Source: Boudabousia liubingyangii (GTDB lineage Bacteria; Actinomycetota; Actinomycetes; Actinomycetales; Actinomycetaceae). From it: 64,000 bases of DNA. Both the position numbers and the translations under genes were made by a program. Location: assembly GCF_001907245.1 (NCBI RefSeq), contig NZ_MQSU01000002.1, positions 1 through 64,000 on the forward strand. Reading direction: 5' to 3'. The first letter of the stretch is position 1, and every line of letters starts with the position of its first letter. The notes under the pieces are model-generated. The model had not been told where the DNA came from. It did no database searches and was given only the letters and a program-made list of their open reading frames with translations. Below are positions 28,545-36,990 of the stretch, in pieces.

Positions 28545-28647
28545 AATGGATATTGTCCCATTAATTGCCGACTTTGGTCCTTCCAGGTTGCCAAGGGCTC
28601 TATGATACGCCACACTAAGAATAGAGAGGAATATGAGGGAGAGTATC

Positions 28648-28905
28648 ATGACCCATGAAGAACTATTAGTGCTTCAAATTATTGAAGGCGTTGGTGGCAT
28701 TACCAACCTTGCCAAAATGGACGCCATTGGAAAACGATTGCGTCTCGAAGTGCGTGATCGCAGCCTTGTAAATCCTGACTTCTTACGGCAGCTGGAAACT
28801 ATTGCCGTGGTTGTTAAGGATGAGTGCGTGCAGATTATCGCTCCTCGAGAGGTTGACGAAATCTGTAAAAAGCTAGCGTCCCAGCATGAGGATCTTTGGG
28901 CCTAA
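28648..28905 (+). CDS. EIIB-like PTS domain protein lacking the phospho-cysteine
   Basis: An 85-residue protein that lines up along its length with glucose-type PTS EIIB domains: 'IIEGVGGITNLAKMDAIGKRLRLEV', then 'VVVKDECVQIIAPREVDEI'. In active EIIBs, including the two in this window, the core is C-I-T-R-L-R. Here it is I-G-K-R-L-R, with Ile27 in place of the phosphorylated Cys. It cannot act as a normal phosphocarrier; a regulatory or scaffold role is inference. The ATG follows AGGGAGA. The gene is divergent from tesB and 81 bp upstream of malQ. Confidence 0.7.
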   Translation: MTHEELLVLQIIEGVGGITNLAKMDAIGKRLRLEVRDRSLVNPDFLRQLETIAVVVKDECVQIIAPREVDEICKKLASQHEDLWA

Positions 28906-28986
28906 TCTAGAGCTCAAAAACCTGCTTTGGTGGGGTGTAGATGGTTATAATAATGGCCGAACCACTGCCGATTAGGAAATCACCTG

Positions 28987-31134
28987 ATGACAACCTACAA
29001 CCCCACTGAAGAACAAGCTGCGCTGCTAAGGGAACTAGCTGACGAATACGGTGTATCGACCCATTTCTGGGACTATCACGGTCAATATCGTCAAGTTGAC
29101 GCTCAGACCATTGTAAAAGTCCTAGTAGCGCTAGGTGTCGAGCTCAGTGATGCTCCAGAATTGCCAGAGTTAACTCAGGCACTTACAGATGCCAAGCAAC
29201 GCGAGTGGTCACGGGTGCTACCAGCAACTACGATTTTGCGTTCAGGCCATGAAAGCCGGCTCCCGGTTCACGTGCCACACGGCACTAAAGTCTGGGTTCA
29301 TGTTGATCTTGAAGATGGATCACGCTGGGAACTATCTCAAGCAGACGTCTATGTTGAACCTCGCGAAGTTAACGGACAGCTCACCGGACGCGCAACTTTC
29401 ACCCTTCCCGCTAACCTGCCGGAGGGCTATCACACGGTCGTTTCCGATCATGAAGATGGAAGCTGGCATAAAGCTCACCTGATTGTCGTTCCAGAAGCAT
29501 TAGAAAATGAGCTTTTTGAACATGGGAAAGCTTGGGGTGTTGCCGCACAGCTCTATTCGGTCATGTCTGAATGGGGTTGGGGCGAAGGCGATGCCGCAGA
29601 CCTAGCAGATCTGCTCACTCTGTGTGCAGAGCAGGGTGCCGATTTCCTACTGATCAACCCACTCCATGCTGCCGAGCCGAAAGCTCCGATTTCAGATTCA
29701 CCATATTTGCCGGTAACTCGTAGATTTACTAATCCGGCATATATTCGCCCAGAATGGATCCCGGAGGTTGCGTCGCTTAGCGAAAAGCAGCTTGGTCAGC
29801 TGCGTGCAATGGCTCGAAAAGCGCGCCGTAAAGTAAGCAGCGGGGTAGACCTGATTGACCGAGAAGACTCTTGGGCGCTAAAACGCCAAGCTTTAGAAAT
29901 TATTTATCGCGCCCCACGTTCGATTGCTCGCCAGGGCGAGTTTGAGCGGTTTGTAGGCCGAGGAGGTCAGACTCTCAAGGATTACGCCTTCTGGTGCGCT
30001 TTACAGGAGAATAAAGATACGCCTGGGTTGCGTCTTTCTTTTGAGCTTCAGAGCGAATACTCCGAAAAGCTGCGTGAAGAACTACAGGATCAGATTAACT
30101 TTCACTGCTGGTTACAGTGGATTGTTTCCTCGCAGCTAAAAGCCGCACAGCAGCAGGCCAAGGACGCAGGTATGCGCATTGGTGTAATGCACGATTTAGC
30201 TGTCGGTGTCCATCCATTCGGTGCCGCACGTTGGTGCAATCCAGAGTTCTTCGCTAGCCATATGTCAGTCGGCGCCCCGCCTGACATGTACAACCAACAG
30301 GGCCAAAACTGGTCTCAGCCGCCGTGGAGCCCCACTGCGCTAGAAGAATGTGGCTACCAGCCCATGAAACAGATGCTGAGGGCAGTGCTAGCGCATGCTG
30401 GTGGTATCCGTATTGACCACATCCTTGGTCTTTTCCGGCTTTGGTGGATCCCCTCAGGACACGGTGCCGGGCAGGGAACCTACGTTCGATATGACCACGA
30501 AGCAATGGTTGGCGTTCTGCTACTAGAAGCTAAACGTGCTGGAGTTACGGTGATTGGTGAAGACCTAGGAACCGTAGAACCTTGGGTACGTGATTATCTT
30601 GCCGATCGCGGAGTTCTAGGAACCTCGGTCCTATGGTTCGAACGCGGTCATGACGGCCAGCTCCTATACCCGGATCAGTACCGACGTCTATGTCTAGCGA
30701 CGGTGAACACGCACGATCTGCCACCCACCCTAGGCTATCTACGAGGTGAACACACCAAGCTACGGGCAGAACTGGGACTTCTAGAAGAACCCTTAGAAGA
30801 GGTCCAAGCTGCCGATCAGGCAGAACTCAACCAGGTCCTTGATCGCTTGAAGCAATTGGGATTACTACCCGTTGACAGCGATTTTGATGAGGAAGAGATC
30901 ATCGTCGCTCTGCATCAGTACATTGCCCGTACCCCGGCATTGCTAACGGCCGTATCCCTAACCGACGCGGTTGGAGAGGTGCGAGCTCAAAACCAGCCTG
31001 GCACGTACCGGGAGTACCCTAACTGGCGGATGCCGCTTTCTGATCAGTTCGGTAAGTTGGTTAAAGTTCAGGATCTAAAAGGTAATGAACGGTTCCAGCG
31101 TTTGCTTTCTGCAATGAATGCTGCTGTTGAATAA
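28987..31134 (+). CDS. malQ: 4-alpha-glucanotransferase
   Basis: Amylomaltase of GH77: moves alpha-1,4-glucan segments between maltodextrins and releases glucose. The 715 residues include an N-terminal beta-rich domain (about 1-165) typical of actinobacterial MalQ. The catalytic barrel shows 'GIRIDHILGLFRLWW' (nucleophile Asp), 'VIGEDLGTV' (acid/base Glu) and 'VNTHDLPPTLGY' (third Asp). TATAAT at 28946-28951 is a likely -10 box. It sits between the EIIB-like gene and the glucose-family PTS. Confidence 0.95.
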   Translation: MTTYNPTEEQAALLRELADEYGVSTHFWDYHGQYRQVDAQTIVKVLVALGVELSDAPELPELTQALTDAKQREWSRVLPATTILRSGHESRLPVHVPHGTKVWVHVDLEDGSRWELSQADVYVEPREVNGQLTGRATFTLPANLPEGYHTVVSDHEDGSWHKAHLIVVPEALENELFEHGKAWGVAAQLYSVMSEWGWGEGDAADLADLLTLCAEQGADFLLINPLHAAEPKAPISDSPYLPVTRRFTNPAYIRPEWIPEVASLSEKQLGQLRAMARKARRKVSSGVDLIDREDSWALKRQALEIIYRAPRSIARQGEFERFVGRGGQTLKDYAFWCALQENKDTPGLRLSFELQSEYSEKLREELQDQINFHCWLQWIVSSQLKAAQQQAKDAGMRIGVMHDLAVGVHPFGAARWCNPEFFASHMSVGAPPDMYNQQGQNWSQPPWSPTALEECGYQPMKQMLRAVLAHAGGIRIDHILGLFRLWWIPSGHGAGQGTYVRYDHEAMVGVLLLEAKRAGVTVIGEDLGTVEPWVRDYLADRGVLGTSVLWFERGHDGQLLYPDQYRRLCLATVNTHDLPPTLGYLRGEHTKLRAELGLLEEPLEEVQAADQAELNQVLDRLKQLGLLPVDSDFDEEEIIVALHQYIARTPALLTAVSLTDAVGEVRAQNQPGTYREYPNWRMPLSDQFGKLVKVQDLKGNERFQRLLSAMNAAVE

Positions 31135-31148
31135 GCCTTACAAATAGT

Positions 31149-31187
31149 TTTTGGGGCGGGAAAGAAGATTTCTTTCCCGCCCCAAAA
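31149..31187. terminator. Bidirectional terminator between malQ and EIIA
   Basis: An 18-bp perfect stem (31149-31166 with 31170-31187) around GAT, with T- and A-rich ends, between converging genes. Confidence 0.88.
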
Positions 31188-31211
31188 CTTTGAAGTTTAT
31201 TCTTCGACTAT

Positions 31212-31670
31212 TTAGTTAACTCGAAGAAGTGGAGCTCCAGCTTCAACTTGAGCACCCGGTTCAACCAAGAGCTCCAAGTTCTGGGCTTTGGCCTCGAGGG
31301 CGATAACCGGAACGATCGGGTTACGACCGCCAGCTTCGATTTCCTTGGGGTTCCAAGTGATCATCTGGTCACCGTCAGAGACTACAGCCTTGTTTTCTTG
31401 GTGAAGGGTGAATCCCTCACCGGCCAAAGCTACCGTGTCTAGTCCCAAGTGAACCAAAGCGCCGGTACCGTCTTCCGCTAGGATGACAAAAGCATGGGGA
31501 TGGATCTTAATGATCTTCCCACTGACCGGTGCGGTGACCGTGACGTCTGCTTCTGCATCAGGCTGGATAGCAATACCAGGTCCAACGATTTCGCCAGCGA
31601 AGACAGGGTCTGGAACGTCAGCTAGAGCCACTACAGTGCCGCTTAGCGGCGCACTGAAAGTGACACTCAC
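31212..31670 (-). CDS. PTS EIIA component, glucose family
   Basis: The cytoplasmic phosphocarrier that takes phosphate from HPr and hands it to EIIB. The 152 residues have the EIIA-Glc fold, with His59 in 'HPHAFVI' and the phosphorylated His74 in 'ALVHLGLDTV'. Its ATG overlaps the stop of the upstream EIIB gene (4 bp), so the two are cotranslated. Together with one EIIC and two EIIB genes it forms a fully split PTS; the EIIC is on the other strand about 1.6 kb away. Confidence 0.92.
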   Translation of the reverse strand: MSVTFSAPLSGTVVALADVPDPVFAGEIVGPGIAIQPDAEADVTVTAPVSGKIIKIHPHAFVILAEDGTGALVHLGLDTVALAGEGFTLHQENKAVVSDGDQMITWNPKEIEAGGRNPIVPVIALEAKAQNLELLVEPGAQVEAGAPLLRVN

Positions 31671-31897
31671 CGTAGGTCCTCCATGTCTTCAGCAATGGTG
31701 TCGGCATTGGGGCCCACAACTACCTGGATGGCGTTACCAACGTGGACAACACCGAAGGCGCCGGCTGCCTTTAGGGCAGGTTCATCGACTAGGGATTCGT
31801 CGTTTAGTTCGACGCGTAGTCGGGTAATGCAGGGTTCGAGATCTTCAATGTTGTCCCAACCGCCTAGGGCGGCCAAGAGGTCTTCAGCTTGGCTCAT
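31667..31897 (-). CDS. PTS EIIB component, glucose family (first copy)
   Basis: A free-standing EIIB of 76 residues with the phospho-cysteine in 'EPCITRLR' (Cys23), followed by 'GVVHVGNAIQVVVGP'. It passes phosphate from EIIA to the sugar bound by EIIC. A strong SD (AAAGGAG) precedes the ATG. It heads the EIIB-EIIA unit, and a DasR-like operator lies 60-80 bp upstream. Confidence 0.92.
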   Translation of the reverse strand: MSQAEDLLAALGGWDNIEDLEPCITRLRVELNDESLVDEPALKAAGAFGVVHVGNAIQVVVGPNADTIAEDMEDLR

Positions 31898-31958
31898 GTT
31901 TTTCTCCTTTGAAATAGGTCAGCAGCGTTAAAATCGACTTTAGCGTTGACAAGTCCTA

Positions 31959-31974
31959 AGTGGACTAGACCAGC
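31959..31974 (-). promoter_or_regulatory. DasR-like (dre) operator upstream of EIIB-EIIA
   Basis: AGTGGACTAGACCAGC matches 13 of 16 positions of the palindromic dre pattern AGTGGTCTAGACCACT known for DasR-type GntR regulators. A second small palindrome, ACCAG-CA-CTGGT (31969-31980), overlaps it. A GntR/UTRA regulator is encoded next door. Confidence 0.65.
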
Positions 31975-32059
31975 ACTGGTTTAAAAATAGCACGTTTTCA
32001 GAATTATGTCCTAGCGCACGACTCTGTGTTTTCTAGCAGTGAGTTGGTTAGTGCTTATT

Positions 32060-32320
32060 TCATTGACCGTCAGATTCGATTTCACTGCCCCAGATTAGCT
32101 CACTGAGTTCTTCTGCAATGAGCTCAGCTTGGGGGCCCACCACTACTTGGATGCCATTGCCATGGTTCATGATGCCATGGCATCCAGAATCTCGAAGAGT
32201 TTCTAGATCGAGGGCTTTTGGATCCTCAACTTCAATGCGTAGTCGAGTAATACAGGGTTCAAGCTCGACAATATTTTCAGGACCACCTAGGCCCGCAATC
32301 ATTTGTTCTAGTTTAGTCAT
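32060..32320 (-). CDS. PTS EIIB component, glucose family (second copy)
   Basis: A second free EIIB, 86 residues, with 'EPCITRLRIEV' (Cys23) and 'GNGIQVVVGP'. It resembles the first copy closely over the first 30 residues but has its own C-terminus. It starts 10 bp after the GntR regulator gene ends, so the two are probably one transcript. Two EIIBs for a single EIIC are unusual; one may serve another EIIC elsewhere. The SD is weak. Confidence 0.9.
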   Translation of the reverse strand: MTKLEQMIAGLGGPENIVELEPCITRLRIEVEDPKALDLETLRDSGCHGIMNHGNGIQVVVGPQAELIAEELSELIWGSEIESDGQ

Positions 32321-32330
32321 GGTGGTTCTT

Positions 32331-33056
32331 TCAGGATTGATTTCGTCGGTTGGGGGACATTACTGGGCTGGGGGAGGAGACCGGTACCCAGAGGGAGTAG
32401 CGGTCATGGCGATAAAGCGTCTTCGTGTACAGGACTGCTCGTTCCCCGCTGAATGAACGACGGGTGACGTACAGGCCCGCTTCGGGGGTTTCGATCTCTA
32501 GGAGTTCGGCTTCCTCTTCACTGACCAAGTGTGCGGTGATAGTGTCTTCACCCCACTGGGCTGGGAAGCCGGCTTTCCTAAGGCTGGTATAGAGGCTAGA
32601 GGGCATGCCGCCTTCAAACAGGTCGGGGACGAGGTCGCAAGGCATCCAGTCTTCTTGGATGGAGATGGGGAGATCGGAACCGCATCGGATACGTTTGAGG
32701 TGGAAAACCGGCGCGCCGATTTTTATCTCGAGTGCGGCAGCGGTTACTTCGTCTGCTTTGCTGGTTTCACTAAAAAGGAAGCGAGAGGAGGGCATAAGTC
32801 CTCGTTTATTCATTTCTTCCGCGAATGAGGTCAACCGAAGCTGCAAATCAATCTTCGGTCGTGCGACGAAAGTCCCTCTACCTTGAATGCGTTCAAGTAG
32901 GCCTTCATTTACCAGGGCGTCGGTGGCTTGCCGCACGGTCATGCGGGAAACTCCGAATTCTTTGCAAAGTTCCCGTTCTGATGGCAGGGGTGTTCCCACC
33001 GGTAAACCCGTGTCGATGAGTGAGCGCAAATGGTTGCGCACTCTGTCGTGTTTCAC
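32331..33056 (-). CDS. GntR-family regulator, HutC/UTRA subgroup (DasR/NagR-like)
   Basis: A transcription factor of 241 residues. The winged helix (1-66) contains 'LPSERELCKEFGVSRMTVRQATDAL' and 'GRGTFVA'. The UTRA ligand domain (about 80-235) contains 'FHLKRIRCGSDLPISIQEDWMP'. UTRA members of this kind sense sugar phosphates such as GlcN-6-P. The GTG start follows GAAGGAG. It is divergent from EIIC and cotranscribed with an EIIB. DasR-like operators in both promoter regions suggest that it controls the whole PTS and itself. Confidence 0.88.
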   Translation of the reverse strand: MKHDRVRNHLRSLIDTGLPVGTPLPSERELCKEFGVSRMTVRQATDALVNEGLLERIQGRGTFVARPKIDLQLRLTSFAEEMNKRGLMPSSRFLFSETSKADEVTAAALEIKIGAPVFHLKRIRCGSDLPISIQEDWMPCDLVPDLFEGGMPSSLYTSLRKAGFPAQWGEDTITAHLVSEEEAELLEIETPEAGLYVTRRSFSGERAVLYTKTLYRHDRYSLWVPVSSPSPVMSPNRRNQS

Positions 33057-33138
33057 TGGAAAAGCTCCTTCATTGGCGCGATTTTCAGATCTAGCATAGC
33101 TTGAATTGTTACAAAATGGTCTTTTTTCGCATATCTAG

Positions 33139-33144
33139 TTGACA
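33139..33144 (+). promoter_or_regulatory. -35 box TTGACA of the EIIC promoter
   Basis: A perfect TTGACA. The matching -10 is weak (AAAACT, 17-bp spacing, 33162-33167). The dre-like site lies just downstream, where a repressor would block transcription. Confidence 0.45.
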
Positions 33145-33173
33145 TTCGTCACTATTCAGACAAAACTAGTGCC

Positions 33174-33189
33174 AGTGGTCCAGACAACT
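33174..33189 (+). promoter_or_regulatory. DasR-like (dre) operator upstream of EIIC and gntR
   Basis: AGTGGTCCAGACAACT matches 14 of 16 positions of AGTGGTCTAGACCACT. It sits in the divergent region between gntR and EIIC, right after the likely EIIC promoter. A further half-site, TTCTGGTC, follows at 33191-33198. Confidence 0.7.
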
Positions 33190-33271
33190 GTTCTGGTCAT
33201 CGCGGATTCCTCAACGGATGATGCTGGGTGCAGCTATGGGGCTGCACTAACGAATAACTCAGGAGAAAAAC

Positions 33272-34693
33272 ATGGCTAAAAAGGATAGCTCGGCTTTTGC
33301 CCTTGCTCAGCGACTCGGTCGCTCCCTAATGCTGCCTATCGCAACCCTGCCCGCAGCTGGCTTGCTGCTCCGTCTAGGACAAGCAGACGTCCTTGGTAGT
33401 GACGGACTATCAGCACATGTCGGTTGGGTGCAGTACATTGCAGACGTATTCGCTGCCGCTGGTGGTGCAGTATTCGGTAACCTACCGCTACTATTCGCCG
33501 TTGGTGTAGCTGTTGGCTTCGCCCGTAAGTCTGATGGTTCCACTGGTGTGGCCGCCGTTTTCGGTTACCTGATCTACCAGGAAATCGAAAAGGTTATGTC
33601 CCCGATGATCTTCGGCACCAAGAAGAGCTACGAACTAAGTGAGCAGGCCCAGGCACTTTGTGGCGAAGGCACTAAAGAAGCTCTCTGTGGCGCCGTTAAG
33701 GATGTCCCGGTAACCACCGTTAACTACGGTGTACTAGGCGGTATCTTGGTCGGTATTATCGCTGCTCTACTATGGCAGAAGTACTACCGCGTGAAGCTAC
33801 CCGACTGGTTGGCCTTCTTCGGTGGTCGTCGCTTCGTTCCGATCATCACCTCTGTTGCCACCCTCTTCTTGGGTGTCTTCATGTCCTTCCTATACATGCC
33901 CTTCAACTGGTTGATTAACCAGAAGCTAGGTGGCTGGCTAATGGAAGCTGGCGCCCCCGGCGCCTCTGCCGCTAGCAAGGCATTCGTTGGTTTCGTCTAC
34001 GGCGTTATCAACCGTCTACTCATCCCCTTCGGTCTACACCACCTATGGAACTCCCTACCTTGGTTCCAGCTAGGTACCTGTAAGTCCGCTAAGGATGGCT
34101 CTGAACTACACGGTGACCTCACCTGCTTCTTCTCCGGCGACCCGAACACCAACGCTTGGACCGGTAACTTCACCTCCGGCTTCTTCCCGATCATGATGTT
34201 CGCTCTACCGGCTGCTGCTTTCGCTATGGCTCACGTGGCCAAGGTCGAAAAGCGTAAGGCTACCACCGCTCTAATGTTCTCGGTTGCATTCACCGCCTTC
34301 CTAACCGGTGTTACCGAACCGCTAGAATTCGCCTTCGCTTACGTAGCATTCCCGCTATACGCCGTACACGCTGTACTAACCGGTTCTGCTCTAGCCGTTA
34401 CCAACGCAGTTGGGGCGAAGGACTCGTTCAGCTTCTCGGCTGGTGCGATTGACTACATCATCAACTTCGGTAAGTCCGCTCAGATGTCCGGTGGTTACCT
34501 ACGAGGCCCGATTGCTCTAATCATCATCGGCCTCATCTACGCCGTCATCTACTACGTAGTCTTCCGCTTCATGATCGTGAAGTTCGACTACAAGACCCCC
34601 GGTCGTGAAGATGATGAAACCGACGCTTTCGCAGCTGCTCAGGCAACCGCTGCCGAAGCAACCGGTAAGAACGCAGAAGCTGCTCGTAAGTAG
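33272..34693 (+). CDS. PTS EIIC component, glucose/N-acetylglucosamine family
   Basis: The membrane channel of a PTS, 473 residues. 'GRSLMLPIATLPAAGLLLRLGQ' near the N-terminus and 'LIPFGLHHLWNSLPWF' in the middle are typical of the Glc/GlcNAc/maltose group. About eight to ten helices are seen, and the C-terminus is a short hydrophilic Ala-rich tail without a fused EIIB. The regulator and operators point to GlcNAc (DasR/NagE-like), while the nearby malQ would fit glucose or maltose. AGGAG precedes the ATG. Codon use is rich in CTA and CTAC, as in highly expressed genes here. Confidence 0.92.
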   Translation: MAKKDSSAFALAQRLGRSLMLPIATLPAAGLLLRLGQADVLGSDGLSAHVGWVQYIADVFAAAGGAVFGNLPLLFAVGVAVGFARKSDGSTGVAAVFGYLIYQEIEKVMSPMIFGTKKSYELSEQAQALCGEGTKEALCGAVKDVPVTTVNYGVLGGILVGIIAALLWQKYYRVKLPDWLAFFGGRRFVPIITSVATLFLGVFMSFLYMPFNWLINQKLGGWLMEAGAPGASAASKAFVGFVYGVINRLLIPFGLHHLWNSLPWFQLGTCKSAKDGSELHGDLTCFFSGDPNTNAWTGNFTSGFFPIMMFALPAAAFAMAHVAKVEKRKATTALMFSVAFTAFLTGVTEPLEFAFAYVAFPLYAVHAVLTGSALAVTNAVGAKDSFSFSAGAIDYIINFGKSAQMSGGYLRGPIALIIIGLIYAVIYYVVFRFMIVKFDYKTPGREDDETDAFAAAQATAAEATGKNAEAARK

Positions 34694-34735
34694 CAGAAAC
34701 TGAGTTCACTCCCTCTAGGGAAAACTAAACATCAG

Positions 34736-34770
34736 TTGTGGGCCCCAGCCATTCCGGCTGGGGCCCACAA
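34736..34770 (+). terminator. Hairpin after EIIC
   Basis: A perfect 15-bp stem (34736-34750 with 34756-34770) around ATTCC, followed only by tctt. Confidence 0.8.
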
Positions 34771-34846
34771 TCTTATAGCTCGATGTAGGAGCACTAATAG
34801 TTCTGCTCCAGTCAAATAGGAACCAATAGGAGTTCCCAGAAGATAC

Positions 34847-34880
34847 TTTGAGGGGCACAGGAAAACCTGTGCCCCTCAAA
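34847..34880. terminator. Second hairpin between EIIC and the M13 peptidase gene
   Basis: A perfect 15-bp stem (34847-34861 with 34866-34880) around AAAA, A/T-rich at both ends. It probably serves the convergent peptidase transcript. Confidence 0.8.
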
Positions 34881-34951
34881 CAAGAACTCTTAAAAACTAA
34901 AGATCCTACTATTTTGAGATCCTAGGTTTCAGAGGTCCCCTTATTTAAGCC

Positions 34952-36946
34952 TCACCAGATAGAGACGCGATCTTCAGGATCTAGCCAAAGGTGGTCGCCT
35001 TCTTTGACATTAAAGACTCGTGCGAACTCATCCAAGTTTGCCGCAATGGTATTGCAACGGAACTCTGAAGGGGAGTGCGGGTCAATCGTCAAAAGCTGCT
35101 TAGCTAGTTCATCGCGCTGCTTCCCCCGCCAAATCCGAGCCCATGAGTAGAAGAAGGCCTTTGCAGCCGGAACGCCTTCGATATCCTCAGCGGCTTCAGG
35201 AGACTCAACACCACGCTGCTTAAGCGCCAGTAGCCAAGCTTTCCAGGCAATGGAAAGGCCACCCAAGTCGCCAATGTTCTCACCAATGGTCAGTTCACCA
35301 TTGACATGGAAGGTATCGTCCAGTTGACGCGGAGAGCAGTTCTCGAACTGGTCGATTAGCTTCTTAGTGCGAGCTTCAAACTCCTTACGGTCAGTCTCAG
35401 TCCACCAGTCCTTCAAAGCACCAGTGCCATCGTACTGCGAGCCCTGATCGTCAAAACCGTGGCCGATTTCGTGACCAATAACGGCACCAATCGCGGCGTA
35501 GTTAATAGCGTCAGCACCCTCGGGATCGAAGAATGGCGGCTGTAGAATCGCTGCGGGGAAGACAATCTCATTGGAGGTCGGTAGATAGTAGGCATTAACC
35601 GTCTGCGGGGTCATAAGCCACTCATCACGGTCAACCTTCTTTCCGGCTTTCCCAAACTGGTAATCAACCTCAACCTTGGTTGCCTGGCGGCCCATCTCTA
35701 GCAGGTTCGGGACATCCAGATTCATAGCTGAGTAATCCCGCCACTTATTCGGGTAACCAATCTTGGGATAGAAAGTGCCAAGCTTCTCTAGTGCTCGTTG
35801 GCGGGTATCCGGTCCCATCCATTCCAAATCGGAAATCGAATCATGGTAAGCCGCAATAAGATTCTCAACCAGCTTTTCCATCTTGGCCTTATTCGCTGGC
35901 GGGAAGTGACGCTGCACGTAGAGGCGACCAACGGCCTCACCCAAAGCGGACTCAACATGAGAAACGCCGCGCTTCCAGCGTTCACGTTGAGTGGGCGAAC
36001 CAGTCAAGGTGCGACCCCAGAAGTCAAAGTGCTCAGCACTAACGGCGTCGCAAAGATCAGAGGCGTAATCGATCATCTGATGCCACTGCATCCAGAGCTG
36101 CAGAGTCTCCAGGTCGGTCTGCGCCCAAAGCTTCGCACCATCTTCATAGAAGGAAGGCTGGGACACAATGAACTCATTGAGCAGTTCTGCCGGCGCATCC
36201 AAGGCTTCACGCCATTCGGTCCACGGGAAGTCCGGAGCCAAGGCAACTAGCTCTTCGAAAGTCATGGGGTTATTCGTCGCCTGGCTATCGCGGCAACGAA
36301 CCCGATCCCAGTGCAGCTTCGCCACCTCGGTTTCGAAAGCCATGATCTTTTGTGCTGCTTGAGCAGCATCAATGTTAGGCAGAATCAGCTTAAACATGCG
36401 TTCAATATGAGCGACGTACTTTTCGCGGATTTCAGCCTTGTCCTCGTCTTGGTAGTAAGACTCGTCAGGAAGGGCGATGCCTGCCTGCATGAAGTAAACG
36501 CTGTAGCGTTCCGGGTTGTTCTTATCAATACGAACCTTGAAACCAAAAAGCCCGTCGTAACCGAACCAAGCCTCGCGAGCCATGAAACGTACCAGATCAG
36601 TCTTTGAAGTGGTCTCACGAATTCGGGCAAGGTGTGGCTGGATTGGCTCAACACCTAGTGCCTCGACGGTTTCAGTATCCATAAAGGCCCGGTAGTACTT
36701 GCCGATACGCTCGGCATCGGCATCGTCAATCTTGCCGTCGGCGCAGTCTTCAATGATCTGGCGGACTGCTAGTTCGGCCTGATCGTAAAGATCATAGAAG
36801 GAACCAGAGGCGGCGCGGTCTTCCGGGATCTCTGAGTCCTTTAGCCACTGGCCATTGACGTAACCAAAAAGGTCATCTTGGGGACGGATATCGGGATCGA
36901 CACCATCCAGAAGTAACGATTTTTCGTTCAATTGATTATTTTCCAT
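34952..36946 (-). CDS. M13-family zinc metallopeptidase (neprilysin/PepO-like)
   Basis: An endopeptidase of 664 residues that cleaves small peptides. The gluzincin motif 'GHEIGHGFDDQG' lies near residue 490, with the third zinc ligand in 'NIGDLGG' about 60 residues on. The C-terminus 'NVKEGDHLWLDPEDRVSIW' is the usual W-end of bacterial M13 enzymes. There is no signal peptide or membrane anchor, so it is probably cytoplasmic and may process peptides brought in by the importer at 10.8-16.3 kb. TAATAT lies 6 nt before the ATG with no SD: a leaderless start. It is divergent from rpiB. Confidence 0.92.
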   Translation of the reverse strand: MENNQLNEKSLLLDGVDPDIRPQDDLFGYVNGQWLKDSEIPEDRAASGSFYDLYDQAELAVRQIIEDCADGKIDDADAERIGKYYRAFMDTETVEALGVEPIQPHLARIRETTSKTDLVRFMAREAWFGYDGLFGFKVRIDKNNPERYSVYFMQAGIALPDESYYQDEDKAEIREKYVAHIERMFKLILPNIDAAQAAQKIMAFETEVAKLHWDRVRCRDSQATNNPMTFEELVALAPDFPWTEWREALDAPAELLNEFIVSQPSFYEDGAKLWAQTDLETLQLWMQWHQMIDYASDLCDAVSAEHFDFWGRTLTGSPTQRERWKRGVSHVESALGEAVGRLYVQRHFPPANKAKMEKLVENLIAAYHDSISDLEWMGPDTRQRALEKLGTFYPKIGYPNKWRDYSAMNLDVPNLLEMGRQATKVEVDYQFGKAGKKVDRDEWLMTPQTVNAYYLPTSNEIVFPAAILQPPFFDPEGADAINYAAIGAVIGHEIGHGFDDQGSQYDGTGALKDWWTETDRKEFEARTKKLIDQFENCSPRQLDDTFHVNGELTIGENIGDLGGLSIAWKAWLLALKQRGVESPEAAEDIEGVPAAKAFFYSWARIWRGKQRDELAKQLLTIDPHSPSEFRCNTIAANLDEFARVFNVKEGDHLWLDPEDRVSIW

Positions 36947-36952
36947 GTTTCG

Positions 36953-36958
36953 ATATTA
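36953..36958 (-). promoter_or_regulatory. -10 box TAATAT, leaderless start of the M13 peptidase gene
   Basis: On the minus strand TAATAT is followed by 6 nt and then the ATG. No SD is present. The opposite strand has CACAAT 6 nt before the rpiB ATG, so both divergent genes may be leaderless, although that box is weak. Confidence 0.65.
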
Positions 36959-36990
36959 CGGGGTGAGTCGACATAAGGCACAATCTAACT

